Below are positions 17,884-27,025 of a stretch of 46,432 bases of DNA, piece after piece. The translations under genes were made by a program, and so were the position numbers. A model generated the notes under the pieces. The model was not told where the DNA came from, did not search any database, and saw nothing but the letters and a program-made list of their open reading frames with translations. The DNA comes from Lentisphaeria bacterium. GTDB taxonomy: Bacteria; Verrucomicrobiota; Lentisphaeria; Victivallales; Victivallaceae. The stretch is from contig JAFVQX010000046.1 of assembly GCA_017504585.1 (NCBI GenBank), positions 1-46,432 on the forward strand. The letters are read 5' to 3'. Numbering within the stretch: position 1 is the first letter of the stretch; every line of letters begins with the position of its first letter.

Positions 17884-17959
17884 TTAGCACGACCACTATA
17901 CCTAATATATTAAAAAAAGCTGCCATACGCCTTGTTGATTTTGCAAAAAATTAGCACGA
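17884..17959. promoter_or_regulatory. Direct repeat TTAGCACGA, candidate operator pair
   Basis: The nonamer TTAGCACGA occurs at 17884-17892 and 17951-17959, 67 bp apart (about 6.4 helical turns), in the intergenic region between the WbsX-like operon and the divergent AraC gene. AraC-family proteins commonly bind direct repeats, so these are candidate sites for the adjacent regulator. Only two copies are seen. Confidence 0.35.
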
Positions 17960-18045
17960 TCCTGCAAATTAAAGTGTTTTTATATTGACAGAAATGTTTA
18001 ATTTACAACGTTTATATGCCTAAACAATAAAAAAGTTAAAGTATG

Positions 18046-18076
18046 AATTTGCAAATTTCAATAAATGGGTTATAAT
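18046..18076 (+). promoter_or_regulatory. Promoter of the locus 1 araC gene with overlapping palindrome
   Basis: TTGCAA at 18049-18054 and a perfect TATAAT at 18071-18076 are 16 bp apart. The perfect palindrome AATTTGCAAATT (18046-18057) covers the -35 box, and its half TGCAAATT recurs at 17963-17970, which suggests autoregulation. The -10 box lies inside the longest possible araC frame (from 18065), so the true start must be further downstream. Confidence 0.6.
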
Positions 18077-18085
18077 AGCAGTATC

Positions 18086-18979
18086 ATGCTGAATTATACA
18101 AACAACTATGTTCATCTTCTGCCGGAAATGCCGGTCATGGTGCGTGATTCTCCCCAGGAACGTGCCGCGGCTCCGCATACCCACGATTACATAGAAATCG
18201 TGCTGGTTCATTCCGGGCATGGATTGCATTGTCTGCAGGACAGCTGCGGCAATGTATTGACTAACAGCATAATCAAAGGTGATATTTTTACGGTTCTGCC
18301 GGGCGAGATACACTTTTACTGTGAGTGCGAACACTTTCGCATTTACAATATTTGTGTAGACTGCGAGTTTTTTGCATCGCTTACCGACGAACTCAATACG
18401 CTGGAAAAATTTCAAGATTTTTTTGCCGCCCAACGTTCATTCCAAATCAACCAGCTGCACCTTACACCTATGGATTTTCTGCGGGTGGAATCCTTACTGC
18501 GGCAGTTGATGCACTGCAAATATTCCCAACGCTCCAGTTATTTTCTGGCGTTCCGGGTGACTTTTCTGCAACTTATGCTGGAACTGTTTGACGGCATGAG
18601 CGGCTGGAAAAAATCCCCTGCAATGGTCGATGACCGGTTGTTTACACTGATTGAAAAACTTGAGGCACATCCTGAAGAAAAAATAGATTTGGAAAAACTG
18701 GCTAAAGAAAACGGCATGAGTGTATCCAAACTTGCGCACAAATTTAAAGATATAATAGGTATGGCTCCGATAGAATACTGCAATTTGCTGCGTTTGGAAC
18801 GCTCCCGCCGCCAGTTGGAAGAAACCAATCTTTCCTTAAATGAAATCGCTGCCACCAACGGGTTTTGCGACAGCAACTATCTGGGCAGATTATTCAAAAA
18901 AAGGTATGGGATCCCCCCGGCAAGCTACCGTAAAAAACAAATGTTCTGTTCTCAGGATCAGTGGAAAATAAAAAATTGA
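18086..18979 (+). CDS. AraC-family transcriptional regulator (locus 1)
   Basis: 297 residues. The N-terminal half (to about residue 160) is a cupin-like sensing domain with APHTHDYIEIVLVHSG and the FTVLPGEIHFY segment. The C-terminal 100 residues are the double helix-turn-helix AraC domain (LAKENGMSVSKLAHKFK; LNEIAATNGFCDSNYLGRLF). The likely role is activation of the divergent glycan operon on sensing a sugar released from its substrate. The ATG at 18065 is excluded because the promoter's -10 box overlaps it; from the ATG at 18086 the transcript would be nearly leaderless (predicted start within a few bases), and no Shine-Dalgarno sequence is present. A phosphodiesterase gene follows on the same strand. 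Confidence 0.88.
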   Translation: MLNYTNNYVHLLPEMPVMVRDSPQERAAAPHTHDYIEIVLVHSGHGLHCLQDSCGNVLTNSIIKGDIFTVLPGEIHFYCECEHFRIYNICVDCEFFASLTDELNTLEKFQDFFAAQRSFQINQLHLTPMDFLRVESLLRQLMHCKYSQRSSYFLAFRVTFLQLMLELFDGMSGWKKSPAMVDDRLFTLIEKLEAHPEEKIDLEKLAKENGMSVSKLAHKFKDIIGMAPIEYCNLLRLERSRRQLEETNLSLNEIAATNGFCDSNYLGRLFKKRYGIPPASYRKKQMFCSQDQWKIKN

Positions 18980-19123
18980 AACCAAATCACACAGCCATCC
19001 CATAACTTTTCTATAAAGCAGCTCAAATTGGTATTATTTTACCGGAATAACTTGATTCGGTAATTTGTAAAAATTGTTGTTGAGATGTATATTGAGAATG
19101 TATAAAAATATACGAGGTAAAAA

Positions 19124-19927
19124 ATGATTTCTTCCACATCTTCATTGCATTTTTTTGTTCCTGATGATTCAACTATGCCTTACCCGAGAATTTGCGCCCA
19201 TCGCGGGTTCAATACTGTTGCTCCGGAAAATTCACTTGCTGCTTTGGGAGCTGCAATCGGTATGGGAGCTGTTGAGATAGAATTCGATGTGCGTTTTACC
19301 CGTGATGGTGTTCCGGTGGTGGCCCACGACAGCCATTTGGAACGGGTTTCCAATGGCAGCGGTATGATTGAAGATAAAACTCTTGCAGAATTGTATGAGT
19401 ATGATTTCGGCAGCCGTTTTTCCCCGCGTTTTGCTAATGCAAAAATCGCTCTTTTTGAGGAAATTTTGGGTAAGTTTTCCCGGCATGCAGTCTTTAATCT
19501 GCATTTGAAAAACCCCGGAGAGGGAATGGATTCTCTCAAATATTATTCGCCCAAATCCATGGAAAAAATCGTTGAACTTCTCTACAAACATAATCAACAG
19601 CAGCATGTCTACTTTACGGGAGCATACAGCGTAATGAAATGTGCATTGGAAGTAGCTCCCGAAATATCCCGCTGTATGGGGGCTTATCCTGAACCGTGGC
19701 AGATCATTGACCGTGCTATTGAGTATAAATGTCAGAAAGCACAGATCTTTTTGCCTTACATAAGTCAGGAAATGATCGACAAGGCCCATGCCAACAATAT
19801 AAAATGCAATCTCTTTTATTGCGATGATCCGGCAAAAGTTCAAGAATATCTTAACATGGGCATAGACACCATATTGACCAACGATTACTGGTCAATCGCC
19901 CGGTCAATAGCAGATAAATCTTTATAA
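19124..19927 (+). CDS. Glycerophosphodiester phosphodiesterase-family protein
   Basis: 267 residues, a GDPD TIM barrel. It shows ICAHRGFNTVAPENSLAA (His26-Arg27, Glu35) and VEIEFDVRFTRDGVPVVAHD (Glu53, Asp55, His68), the metal-binding and catalytic set of the family, which hydrolyses glycerophosphodiesters to glycerol 3-phosphate and an alcohol. About 20 extra residues precede the domain and do not look like a signal peptide, so it is probably cytoplasmic. GAGG at 19114-19117 is six bases before the ATG. It lies 144 bp after the AraC gene on the same strand. Its link with the glycan operon is unclear; a phosphodiester-substituted glycan is one possibility. Confidence 0.85.
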   Translation: MISSTSSLHFFVPDDSTMPYPRICAHRGFNTVAPENSLAALGAAIGMGAVEIEFDVRFTRDGVPVVAHDSHLERVSNGSGMIEDKTLAELYEYDFGSRFSPRFANAKIALFEEILGKFSRHAVFNLHLKNPGEGMDSLKYYSPKSMEKIVELLYKHNQQQHVYFTGAYSVMKCALEVAPEISRCMGAYPEPWQIIDRAIEYKCQKAQIFLPYISQEMIDKAHANNIKCNLFYCDDPAKVQEYLNMGIDTILTNDYWSIARSIADKSL

Positions 19928-19929
19928 AA

Positions 19930-20019
19930 GGCTCTGTTCCAAATAAATACCGGTATTTGAGTTGAAAAAAAAGACCTTTTCCACAAGTCCAACTATCAAC
20001 CAATATCGGAAACATCGCC
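19930..20019. mobile_element. Degenerate MITE-like element related to 30374-30594
   Basis: The left end GGCTCTGTTCC matches the left end of the element at 30374. The right end (19994-20019) reads, in reverse complement, GGCGATGTTTCCGATATTGG, close to the right end of that element. The interior is 90 bp in all and holds the perfect palindrome AAATACCGGTATTT at 19945-19958. No target-site duplication is recognisable. It sits immediately after the GDPD stop codon. Confidence 0.5.
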
Positions 20020-20033
20020 TGAAAAAAAGATAC

Positions 20034-20090
20034 AGCAAGGGCTGTTGAGTAACCTTTTTTACGGTTTGCGCAAAAGCCCCTGCTTTTTAT
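20034..20090 (+). terminator. Intrinsic terminator after the araC-GDPD unit
   Basis: AGCAAGGGCT at 20034-20043 pairs with AGCCCCTGCT at 20075-20084 (one mismatch), with an inner AACC/GGTT stem, and is followed by a T-rich tract from 20084. It separates the + strand GDPD transcript from the convergent DUF4838 gene. Confidence 0.6.
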
Positions 20091-23000
20091 TTATTTTTTC
20101 GGCAGTTCATAAAGTTCCACATGGTCGACCCATGCTTTACCTTGTGCATTGCGCCAGATAAAACCCATGATCTGATGTTTGCTTTTGCCTGCATTGGGAT
20201 CAGTTTTGAATTTACATTCCACGCGATTCCACGCACTTGTGCCATGCAGACCGCGGGGCATTACCAGATGTTTTCCCGAGCCGTCATAAATATACGCTCT
20301 GAAATTTGGGCGGCCCTTGCCGAGAGAACGCACATTATCCATACGGAAGTAGAAGCTCAAAGCATATTCAGTTGCGGGCTTCAGCTTGACCGGACGGGTC
20401 ACATCCATGCGGCTGGCTCCTTCCAGACGCAACGAAGTGCCGCCCGATACAAAATACTCTTTATCCAGCAATATGCTGCGGGCATTGGTACCCCATTTGC
20501 CGCAGAAGCGTTTGTCTTTGCCCTGCGGTTGGTTGAAATTGTAATTGCTGCCGACCAGATTGTTTCTTGTATCGGGTTTGAAAGTCAACGTACCGAAACG
20601 GGTACTGTCTCCGAAATGCCTGCCCATGGGGCTCCAGCTGTAAAACAGTGTTTGGGCAGGAGTTTTTTCAAGCGAGCGGTGACGGCAGAAGTCAGCAAGG
20701 ATACCGTCAGCAGAAATTCCCGGCAGATCCGATTTGGGAATACGGCACTCCACCACCCAGCTTTTATTGGGTGTATGTACGGTTTTGAACTCGATATGAC
20801 TGTTCCACTTTTTATCATCTTCGCCGTTTTTGGAGAGCTTGCCGTTGGGGCGGTAGTAGTCGCTCATGCCGCCGCCGGGGGTGAACATCCACTGATAGTA
20901 ATGTTTGGGATCGCGATCAGGTATCAGGAACATTTCAATCGTGGAATTCAGATACATACCTTTGCCGTCACGGAGATTCTGTTTGGCCTGCGGAACGGCG
21001 GGTTCTTCACAATCAAAGGCAAAGTAAAAGTTTTCCTTATCCTGCAGCAGACGCACAGTGGTCTTTACTTCCGCTTTATCATTTTCTTTGATTGGCGAGA
21101 GATAAAGCACTTCTGAATTTTTCCATGCCGCATCATCAAGTTTGCCGTCGATCTTGATGGGCGCGGAGGCTTCCCGCATTTCCGCGCGCCAGTTGGCGGA
21201 ATGGTTTTGGGTTTTACGGAATTTTTCTGCTGCCTGCCGGGTGGGCAGCCACATCTCTTTTTCAATCATCTTGATGCGTTTGAGGTACAGCGGAGGATTC
21301 GGCTTTTTGGCTGCGAGCCATTTGGCACGGATAAAAAGCTTATTGATGCGTTCAACTTCTCCGGCCGTGTAGATTTTATCCCACAAAACCAGTTCGGAGG
21401 GGTAGAACGTTACCGGGCCCGCCGGACCCATCTTGGCGTTGGCGGCTAACTTCATCCAGTTGCGTTCAAGCGATTCATAGAATTCCTGCATTTCTTTGGC
21501 AGCCGGGCCGAACAGCAGCCGGGCATGTTCTTCAAGGATCGCATCCACATCGGCATCGAGATCCCACATGACTTTTCCGGAAATATAGTTGGTCAGGTAA
21601 TTGTAAATGCCGCGATCGGAGTCATTTTCGCAATACATTCCCGAAACCAGTCCACGGGTGCGTTTGCAGAATGAGGCGATCGCCCGCGGTGTGGTGTGCG
21701 ATATATCCGGCCAACCACCCTGATGAGCCACACGCGGATATTTTCCCGGATAGACCCACAGATAGAGCTTGCGGCCCATTTTTTTGTTCCACGCTTTCAA
21801 AAGTTCGATTTCAGCATCGCGTACATCGGGAGTAAGCTCGTTCCACGGCCCCCGCATGGCAAGCATTACCAACAGATTATCCGGCAGTTGCACATCCGGC
21901 ACCCGGCGGTACTGGGCATAAGCCATAGTGGTTATGTAACCGGGAACATTTTGGGCTTTAAGTTTGTTGGCGATTTCGGCAAAAACACCCCACATGAACT
22001 CGCTCTGCTTGTCGGGAGTATCATATTTTTTGCACTTTTCGCACAGACACCAATGCAGACAATCGTCGGGCATAATATCGTAACAGGGCAGACTTTTGGG
22101 GAAAATATGGAACTGCCAGCCGCTTTTGCCTTTCCAGTCCACAATGTTGCGTTCCGAAGCCGGTCTGCCGGTTAAAAACGCCTTGGCATCGGCAACGATT
22201 TCGTCTTTGATGCCACTGGAATAGCAGAGCTGGGTCTCCCGGCCGCTGACATCACGCGTGCCAACTGCGTTCATGGCAAAATATTCCGGATGGCTCTTCA
22301 GGAAACGCTGACGGATGACCACCTGCCCCAGACCGTGACAGTGAGGCATCTGCAAAGTTTCACGGCGGTTCCAGAGATAGTGCTGTTTGCGGTAAAATTT
22401 ATGCCATTGCTTGAAATCACTGCCGTAATAATTGGGGAATTTTTCCTTATTCTGATCGTCGCAAAAACGCCGCTGCTGGTAATCGGGCCGGTCGTAAATA
22501 TCGATCTCCGGCACGCTCCAATTCTTCAAATCAGGTATGACTGTACCCAATTCAGTCGGGAAGTAAAAACGGATCCCTGCAAAGCGTTCCAGAAAGTCAT
22601 GCACACCGAAAACCGTTGCCACCTGCCCTTTATCGCCAAACGCAGTAATGATCGCCAGCGGGTCAACGTCGGTATCTTTACCGACAATAAGAATATTATT
22701 GCCGACAGTTTTGATAACAAAACCATCCCGGTCGAATTTATCGGGATCAATGCCGTATCGGGCGGCAAGTTTTGTATCGCCGATAATAATGGCCGGAACT
22801 TTGCCGGAGGCGGTATTTCTGACCGTGATCTTGCTGCCGATGGCTTTGGAGAGAAATGCGGCGGCTTCTTTGGCGGCATATTTTGCCGGTTTCAAAGCAT
22901 CATCCGGCACTACCAGTTCAAAATTTACTTTGCCATCTTTGACCAGAGTCAGCTTTTTTGCGTTATCGATCCTGGCTGACCGGGGAATTTTCGGCTCCGG

Positions 23001-23096
23001 CAGACAGGATACTTCGGCGGCATTCACAGCTCCGGCGGCAATGCAAAACACACCGGCCAACAGCACCGCATAAGATTTTTTCCTTAAATCAAACAT
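20091..23096 (-). CDS. Secreted DUF4838 protein with CBM9-like module (locus 2)
   Basis: 1001 residues. A signal peptide spans about residues 1-27. A small alpha/beta domain (about 45-200, with FLERFAGIRFYFP) resembles the N-terminal domain of alpha-glucuronidases and hexosaminidases. The DUF4838 TIM-barrel region (about 200-600) contains FPKSLPCYDIMPDDCLHWCL and CEKCKK. A CBM9-like module (about 640-830, IKIDGKLDDAAWKN) and a C-terminal jelly-roll (about 850-1000) follow. It is exported and predicted to bind and hydrolyse a polysaccharide. It is a paralogue of 31690-34674, nearly the same length and collinear throughout. Third gene of the operon, 27 bp after the prepilin-like gene. Confidence 0.8.
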   Translation of the reverse strand: MFDLRKKSYAVLLAGVFCIAAGAVNAAEVSCLPEPKIPRSARIDNAKKLTLVKDGKVNFELVVPDDALKPAKYAAKEAAAFLSKAIGSKITVRNTASGKVPAIIIGDTKLAARYGIDPDKFDRDGFVIKTVGNNILIVGKDTDVDPLAIITAFGDKGQVATVFGVHDFLERFAGIRFYFPTELGTVIPDLKNWSVPEIDIYDRPDYQQRRFCDDQNKEKFPNYYGSDFKQWHKFYRKQHYLWNRRETLQMPHCHGLGQVVIRQRFLKSHPEYFAMNAVGTRDVSGRETQLCYSSGIKDEIVADAKAFLTGRPASERNIVDWKGKSGWQFHIFPKSLPCYDIMPDDCLHWCLCEKCKKYDTPDKQSEFMWGVFAEIANKLKAQNVPGYITTMAYAQYRRVPDVQLPDNLLVMLAMRGPWNELTPDVRDAEIELLKAWNKKMGRKLYLWVYPGKYPRVAHQGGWPDISHTTPRAIASFCKRTRGLVSGMYCENDSDRGIYNYLTNYISGKVMWDLDADVDAILEEHARLLFGPAAKEMQEFYESLERNWMKLAANAKMGPAGPVTFYPSELVLWDKIYTAGEVERINKLFIRAKWLAAKKPNPPLYLKRIKMIEKEMWLPTRQAAEKFRKTQNHSANWRAEMREASAPIKIDGKLDDAAWKNSEVLYLSPIKENDKAEVKTTVRLLQDKENFYFAFDCEEPAVPQAKQNLRDGKGMYLNSTIEMFLIPDRDPKHYYQWMFTPGGGMSDYYRPNGKLSKNGEDDKKWNSHIEFKTVHTPNKSWVVECRIPKSDLPGISADGILADFCRHRSLEKTPAQTLFYSWSPMGRHFGDSTRFGTLTFKPDTRNNLVGSNYNFNQPQGKDKRFCGKWGTNARSILLDKEYFVSGGTSLRLEGASRMDVTRPVKLKPATEYALSFYFRMDNVRSLGKGRPNFRAYIYDGSGKHLVMPRGLHGTSAWNRVECKFKTDPNAGKSKHQIMGFIWRNAQGKAWVDHVELYELPKK

Positions 23097-23123
23097 TTTT
23101 CTTACCTTTCAATATTTTACTGT

Positions 23124-23927
23124 TTATTTACCCCAAATATCCATCTTGGTGGCTTGCGGATGCCAGAAGGTGCCGTTTCGGCTGGCATAGGTACCGGGAA
23201 CATCCGATTTTTGTCTGGTTTCACAATGACCATCGCCGAAAAGAACGTTAAGACCGGTATTGTGCCGCAAGGCGTATTGGACATTTTTCTTGTTGTTTTC
23301 ATCTGCTCCGTTGAAATCGTGATATATCTGCCATGATACAGAGCGGATAAAATAATCGCCCATAATAAACAAACTGCCGGGATCAATGAATTTTCCGCGT
23401 ACACGATACGCATCGGTTGAAAAATTGCTGTTGTAGCCGTAAGTGTAAAAAAGCTTGAAACTCGACCAGGTACTCACATTTTCCTTGATAGCACTGCTGG
23501 AAGGACAGACAAATCCGGACTCTTTGTCATCGTTGAATGCTCCGAACAGGGCATCTTTTGTCTTATCTTCCGGCCAATATGGAGCCATCATGCGAGTTGG
23601 ATTACTGGAACTCATGGGATTACTGTACCACATATTTTCACCACCGGGCGGAAGATAATCGTTGAAGTCATCGGCATAAAAAGCCAGACTTTTGCCCATA
23701 TTGGTCATATTGGCAAGACAGTTGCTGGTTCTGGCACGCTCGCGTGCCGCCGAAAGTGCGGGCAGCAGCATTGCCGCCAATATAGCGATGATGGCTATGA
23801 CGACGAGGAGTTCTATAAGGGTAAAGCAGTGTGCTTTACCCTGCCCACGGGCAGGCGTTTCCTCCCGGTAGCAAAGTTGTATCTTTTTCTCAAATAATCC
23901 GCTTAATGTAAATAAATTTTTCATCAT
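23124..23927 (-). CDS. Prepilin-like N-methylation-motif protein (locus 2)
   Basis: 267 residues. An unusually long leader (about 36 residues, containing [17 protein letters not shown]) precedes [20 protein letters not shown]; the residue at the expected cleavage site is Cys, not Gly. The variable globular domain ends with [17 protein letters not shown], an intact F-x-DGH box. The frame is open from a GTG at 23936; ATG codons at 23927 and 23924 are better placed after GGTGG. It is the middle gene of the WbsX-like - prepilin-like - DUF4838 operon. Expected to be anchored in the inner membrane or assembled into a surface structure; function unknown. Confidence 0.82.
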   Translation of the reverse strand: MMKNLFTLSGLFEKKIQLCYREETPARGQGKAHCFTLIELLVVIAIIAILAAMLLPALSAARERARTSNCLANMTNMGKSLAFYADDFNDYLPPGGENMWYSNPMSSSNPTRMMAPYWPEDKTKDALFGAFNDDKESGFVCPSSSAIKENVSTWSSFKLFYTYGYNSNFSTDAYRVRGKFIDPGSLFIMGDYFIRSVSWQIYHDFNGADENNKKNVQYALRHNTGLNVLFGDGHCETRQKSDVPGTYASRNGTFWHPQATKMDIWGK

Positions 23928-23943
23928 AAATACCACCCGTTGT

Positions 23944-25062
23944 TTAACTGTAAAGAGCCTTTTTAAGTGCCTCTAAAAACCCATATCCATGTTTGACATC
24001 CGGTTCCAGATAACTGCCTTCGGTCCATTCGTTCCAGGCATTGATAAAAAGGATCCGGTCTTCTTCCGGCCAATCTTTCATGACCTGAACCGCTTCGGCG
24101 ATCTTGTTGCCGAACTTTTCCGGAGTCGGTTCCATGACCGCCCGGTACGGATAACTGCCCAGTTCATAAACTTCACTCTGGATGGTACGCGGACTGGAAT
24201 CCCACCCCATAGTGACCACCGGGTAATATACGGCAGGCAGGCCGTTGATCGCTATATCGCGCATCTTGTAGTAGATTTCGTACGCTTCGTCATAATCAAC
24301 AAACGGGAACTGGTCGGCAGGGAAACGGTACAAAGGTATGTTGTAACTGGTATAGCAGTGGAACCCGATCTTTTCCACCCAGTCGCGCTGGGGGCAGACC
24401 GAACTGGGGCTTTGGTCCATATTATCCCACCACATACCGTTGAGGTAAACTCCCGGCAGACCGGCTGCCCGGGCTTTTTCCTGCAAGAGTTCCAACACTT
24501 CTTTACACTTTTCCACGCCACCCATCTGAATGATAAAGCGGTTGGTGGCATAGATCGAAAAATAGGGCATACCTTTGACCCGCATATACTGCGGATGCGT
24601 AAAATAGTGTTCAATCAAATAATCCCACACATAACCAACACTGCCGTAAGTCGTTGTCCAGTAAAAGTCTACCGGATATGGACGCTTTCTGCCGCCGGGA
24701 TGAAAATTTTCCCAGTCATGGTTTGCCCACATCAGAGCAAATTCCAACCGGTCGTTGCCGCTCTTGAGGAACCCCTCGTTCAGACAGCGTTCCAGATAAG
24801 GCCCGTCGTACCAGTACCAGTCAAAAATAAACGCATCCACTCCGTGATCGGCGGCGGCATCGATCTTGCGGCTCATTACAGCCGGATCGGCTTCGTCTTC
24901 AAATCCCCAGAGCGGAACTTTGGGCTGATCGTGGCCGGGAAAACGCGGTGTGGCGTGTTTCATGAGTTCCCATTCAGTCCAGCCTTTACCATGGATAGCT
25001 TCATTACGTTCATCAACATGGTAGTTCGGAAAATAATAAACTGCGGTTCTGGGTTTGGTCAT
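23944..25062 (-). CDS. WbsX / GH99-like protein (locus 2)
   Basis: 372 residues, a clear paralogue of 16718-17851 with the same motifs: [46 protein letters not shown] and [17 protein letters not shown]. No signal peptide, so an intracellular TIM-barrel enzyme is expected. As with its paralogue, hydrolase and transferase readings are both possible and I favour a GH99-related hydrolase from context. The frame extends to 25089, but the ATG at 25062 has GGGAGA eight bases upstream and matches the paralogue's start. First gene of the locus 2 operon, 16 bp before the prepilin-like gene. Confidence 0.8.
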   Translation of the reverse strand: MTKPRTAVYYFPNYHVDERNEAIHGKGWTEWELMKHATPRFPGHDQPKVPLWGFEDEADPAVMSRKIDAAADHGVDAFIFDWYWYDGPYLERCLNEGFLKSGNDRLEFALMWANHDWENFHPGGRKRPYPVDFYWTTTYGSVGYVWDYLIEHYFTHPQYMRVKGMPYFSIYATNRFIIQMGGVEKCKEVLELLQEKARAAGLPGVYLNGMWWDNMDQSPSSVCPQRDWVEKIGFHCYTSYNIPLYRFPADQFPFVDYDEAYEIYYKMRDIAINGLPAVYYPVVTMGWDSSPRTIQSEVYELGSYPYRAVMEPTPEKFGNKIAEAVQVMKDWPEEDRILFINAWNEWTEGSYLEPDVKHGYGFLEALKKALYS

Positions 25063-25124
25063 AAAATTTTTCTCCCTGTATATAAACATTGGCTTTTTTC
25101 AGAATAAAATATCTGTTACTGCTT

Positions 25125-25130
25125 ATTATA
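25125..25130 (-). promoter_or_regulatory. TATAAT -10 box of the locus 2 operon without a -35 box
   Basis: On the - strand a perfect TATAAT lies about 60 bp before the WbsX-like start codon, but no reasonable -35 hexamer is found 15-19 bp upstream. That is the usual look of an activator-dependent promoter and fits control by the divergent AraC protein. Confidence 0.4.
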
Positions 25131-25196
25131 CATCATAAAGGACTTCAATACCATGATTATTTTTTTGAAAAATATAACAATCCGCCAAAAAATGAC

Positions 25197-25225
25197 TTGA
25201 TTTATTATTATATTTGCGGTATATT
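25197..25225 (+). promoter_or_regulatory. Promoter of the locus 2 araC gene
   Basis: TTGATT at 25197-25202 and TATATT at 25220-25225 are 17 bp apart. The gene's GGAGA and ATG follow within 20 bp, so the leader is very short. It also rules out the upstream part of the longest frame (from 25089) as coding. Confidence 0.5.
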
Positions 25226-25244
25226 ACGCCCGGAGATAGAATAT

Positions 25245-26108
25245 ATGCGTTATTATAAATCAGCCGATTTTTTCATTGATCAGGAGTTCCCGTTAAGCGT
25301 TTCCAAGACAAGACAACGGGATTTTATGGTGGAACACGGTCACGATTTTATCGAAATCGTGCTGGTCAGCAGCGGGAAAAGTTTACACCGGATTTCCGGC
25401 GACAGCGGAAATGCATCATACGGGTTGATCCGTGGTGAAGTTTTTACTGTTATGCCCGGAGAAATACACAGCTATTGCGACAGCAAAAATTTTGAAATCT
25501 ACAATATAGCATTTCTGCCGCAAGTTATTGCCGGAGAAATAGATGAACTCAGCGAACTCAATGGGGTGCGTTCGCTTTTTTTCCGCAAAAACGGCGAACC
25601 GCATACTCACTTGTATCTGGATGCTCCGCGCCGTACGCTGGCAGCACAGTATTTGCAGGAAATGATCTACGCTGTTTCGCGGAAAAATCCGGCGTGGAAA
25701 CTGCAAAGCAAGACAGCTTTTCTGAATTTTCTGCTTATCACCGGTTCCGCAGAAGTTTTGAAGTGCAATCCGGTAAAAGAACCGGTCAGATCGCTCTTTC
25801 TGGAGTCGTTGGATTATTTGGAGAAAAACTTTCAGCGTAAGATCACATTGAGTTTTCTTGCACGGCTTGCCGGAATGAGCGTTTCCGGGTACACGGCACA
25901 ATTCCGCCGTACAGTCGGTCTCTCTCCTATGGAATATTTGATAAATCTGCGGCTTAACCGGGTACGCAATTTATTGATACATAGCGATAAAGAACTTTCG
26001 GAAATAGCTTTTGAATGTGGCTTTTGCGATACCAATTATATGATAAAAATGTTCAGAATACATGAAAAAATCACCCCAGCCAAATTGCGCCGTAATCAGA
26101 AGCTTTGA
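25245..26108 (+). CDS. AraC-family transcriptional regulator (locus 2)
   Basis: 287 residues. A cupin-like N-terminal sensing domain has MVEHGHDFIEIVLVSSGKSL and VFTVMPGEIHSY; the C-terminal AraC domain has LARLAGMSVSGYTAQFRR and LSEIAFECGFCDTNYMIKMF. It is the same subtype as the regulator at 18086. The frame is open from 25089, but the ATG at 25245 has GGAGA at 25232-25236 and follows a promoter at 25197-25225. Divergent from the WbsX-like/prepilin-like/DUF4838 operon, which it probably activates. The next gene (MBL fold) starts 73 bp downstream on the same strand. Confidence 0.88.
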   Translation: MRYYKSADFFIDQEFPLSVSKTRQRDFMVEHGHDFIEIVLVSSGKSLHRISGDSGNASYGLIRGEVFTVMPGEIHSYCDSKNFEIYNIAFLPQVIAGEIDELSELNGVRSLFFRKNGEPHTHLYLDAPRRTLAAQYLQEMIYAVSRKNPAWKLQSKTAFLNFLLITGSAEVLKCNPVKEPVRSLFLESLDYLEKNFQRKITLSFLARLAGMSVSGYTAQFRRTVGLSPMEYLINLRLNRVRNLLIHSDKELSEIAFECGFCDTNYMIKMFRIHEKITPAKLRRNQKL

Positions 26109-26181
26109 ATATGTGGCCCCGGCTGAAAAAATAACAAGTTTTACAGATAACTGAAAATTTTATACAAGAAAGGTCTTTATT

Positions 26182-26934
26182 ATGAAATTGACTTTTTTAG
26201 GAACCGGCGCAGCTGATTATGATTGGTCAAAATATGGACAGGAAGGTATTGCCGGCAGTACGGTTACATTGCTTGAAGAAAGAATCTTGCTGGATTGCGG
26301 TCCGACAGCTGAAGCTGCTATGAAGCGTTTTGGCGTAAATGCTGAACAAATCAACTGTATTGTCAATACCCACAGCCACAGCGATCACTTTAATATCGAC
26401 AATATACGCAAGATTACTTCCGGCAGAAAAATTGATTTTTACGGTTCAGTTCAAGCTTGCGAAAAACTCACTGATTGCTGTAATGTTCACGCAATAACTT
26501 TCGGCGATGAATTCACTGTTAACGGCTGTACTTTTCTCGCTTTGCCTGCCAACCACGCTGTGGAAGATATCCGGGAAGAAACTTTTAACTACCTTATCAG
26601 TTCTAACGGCAAAACTTTGCTTTATGCTTTGGATACTGCGTGGATGTTGACCAAAGCCCGAAGATTACTTGGCACCAAACATATTGACGCAATCGTGTGG
26701 GACGCCACCATGTCTCAACCGGATAACTGGCGGATTTTTGAACACAGCGATCCGGTTATGTTTGCCGCGATCCGCAGGGTGCTGCAAAAATCCGGCAATA
26801 TTGATGAAAATGTCAAGGTCTGGTTCGATCACCGTGCCCTTACTTTGTGGCCGACTGATCCGGCTGAACAGGAAGCCATAGCCAGACGGGAAAATGTGAT
26901 GCTTGCCCGCGACGGCGAATCGGTAACGATTTGA
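26182..26934 (+). CDS. Metallo-beta-lactamase-fold hydrolase
   Basis: 250 residues. The protein starts KLTFLGTGAADYDW and carries THSHSDH (His64, His66, Asp68, His69), the dinuclear metal site of the metallo-beta-lactamase fold. Later metal ligands are likely His in NHAVEDI and Asp in YALDTAWML. The build is that of the PhnP / phosphodiesterase-like branch, soluble and without a signal peptide. The substrate is unknown. It follows the locus 2 AraC gene, occupying the slot held by GDPD in locus 1; both are phosphodiesterase-type folds, which is suggestive only. AAGAAAGG precedes the ATG. Confidence 0.8.
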   Translation: MKLTFLGTGAADYDWSKYGQEGIAGSTVTLLEERILLDCGPTAEAAMKRFGVNAEQINCIVNTHSHSDHFNIDNIRKITSGRKIDFYGSVQACEKLTDCCNVHAITFGDEFTVNGCTFLALPANHAVEDIREETFNYLISSNGKTLLYALDTAWMLTKARRLLGTKHIDAIVWDATMSQPDNWRIFEHSDPVMFAAIRRVLQKSGNIDENVKVWFDHRALTLWPTDPAEQEAIARRENVMLARDGESVTI

Positions 26935-26967
26935 TATTGTACGGCAAGCAGTAAACAAAAATTACAA

Positions 26968-27003
26968 AATATGCAGCAGAAATCTAACTTTCTGCTGCAT
27001 ATT
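26968..27003. terminator. Bidirectional hairpin between convergent genes
   Basis: A perfect 15-bp stem (26968-26982 with 26989-27003) around the loop TCTAAC lies between the MBL-fold gene (+) and the GH78 gene (-). T-rich stretches are moderate on both sides, so it can serve as a terminator in either direction. Confidence 0.7.
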
Positions 27004-27025
27004 CATATTTTGAATCAGATTTATT

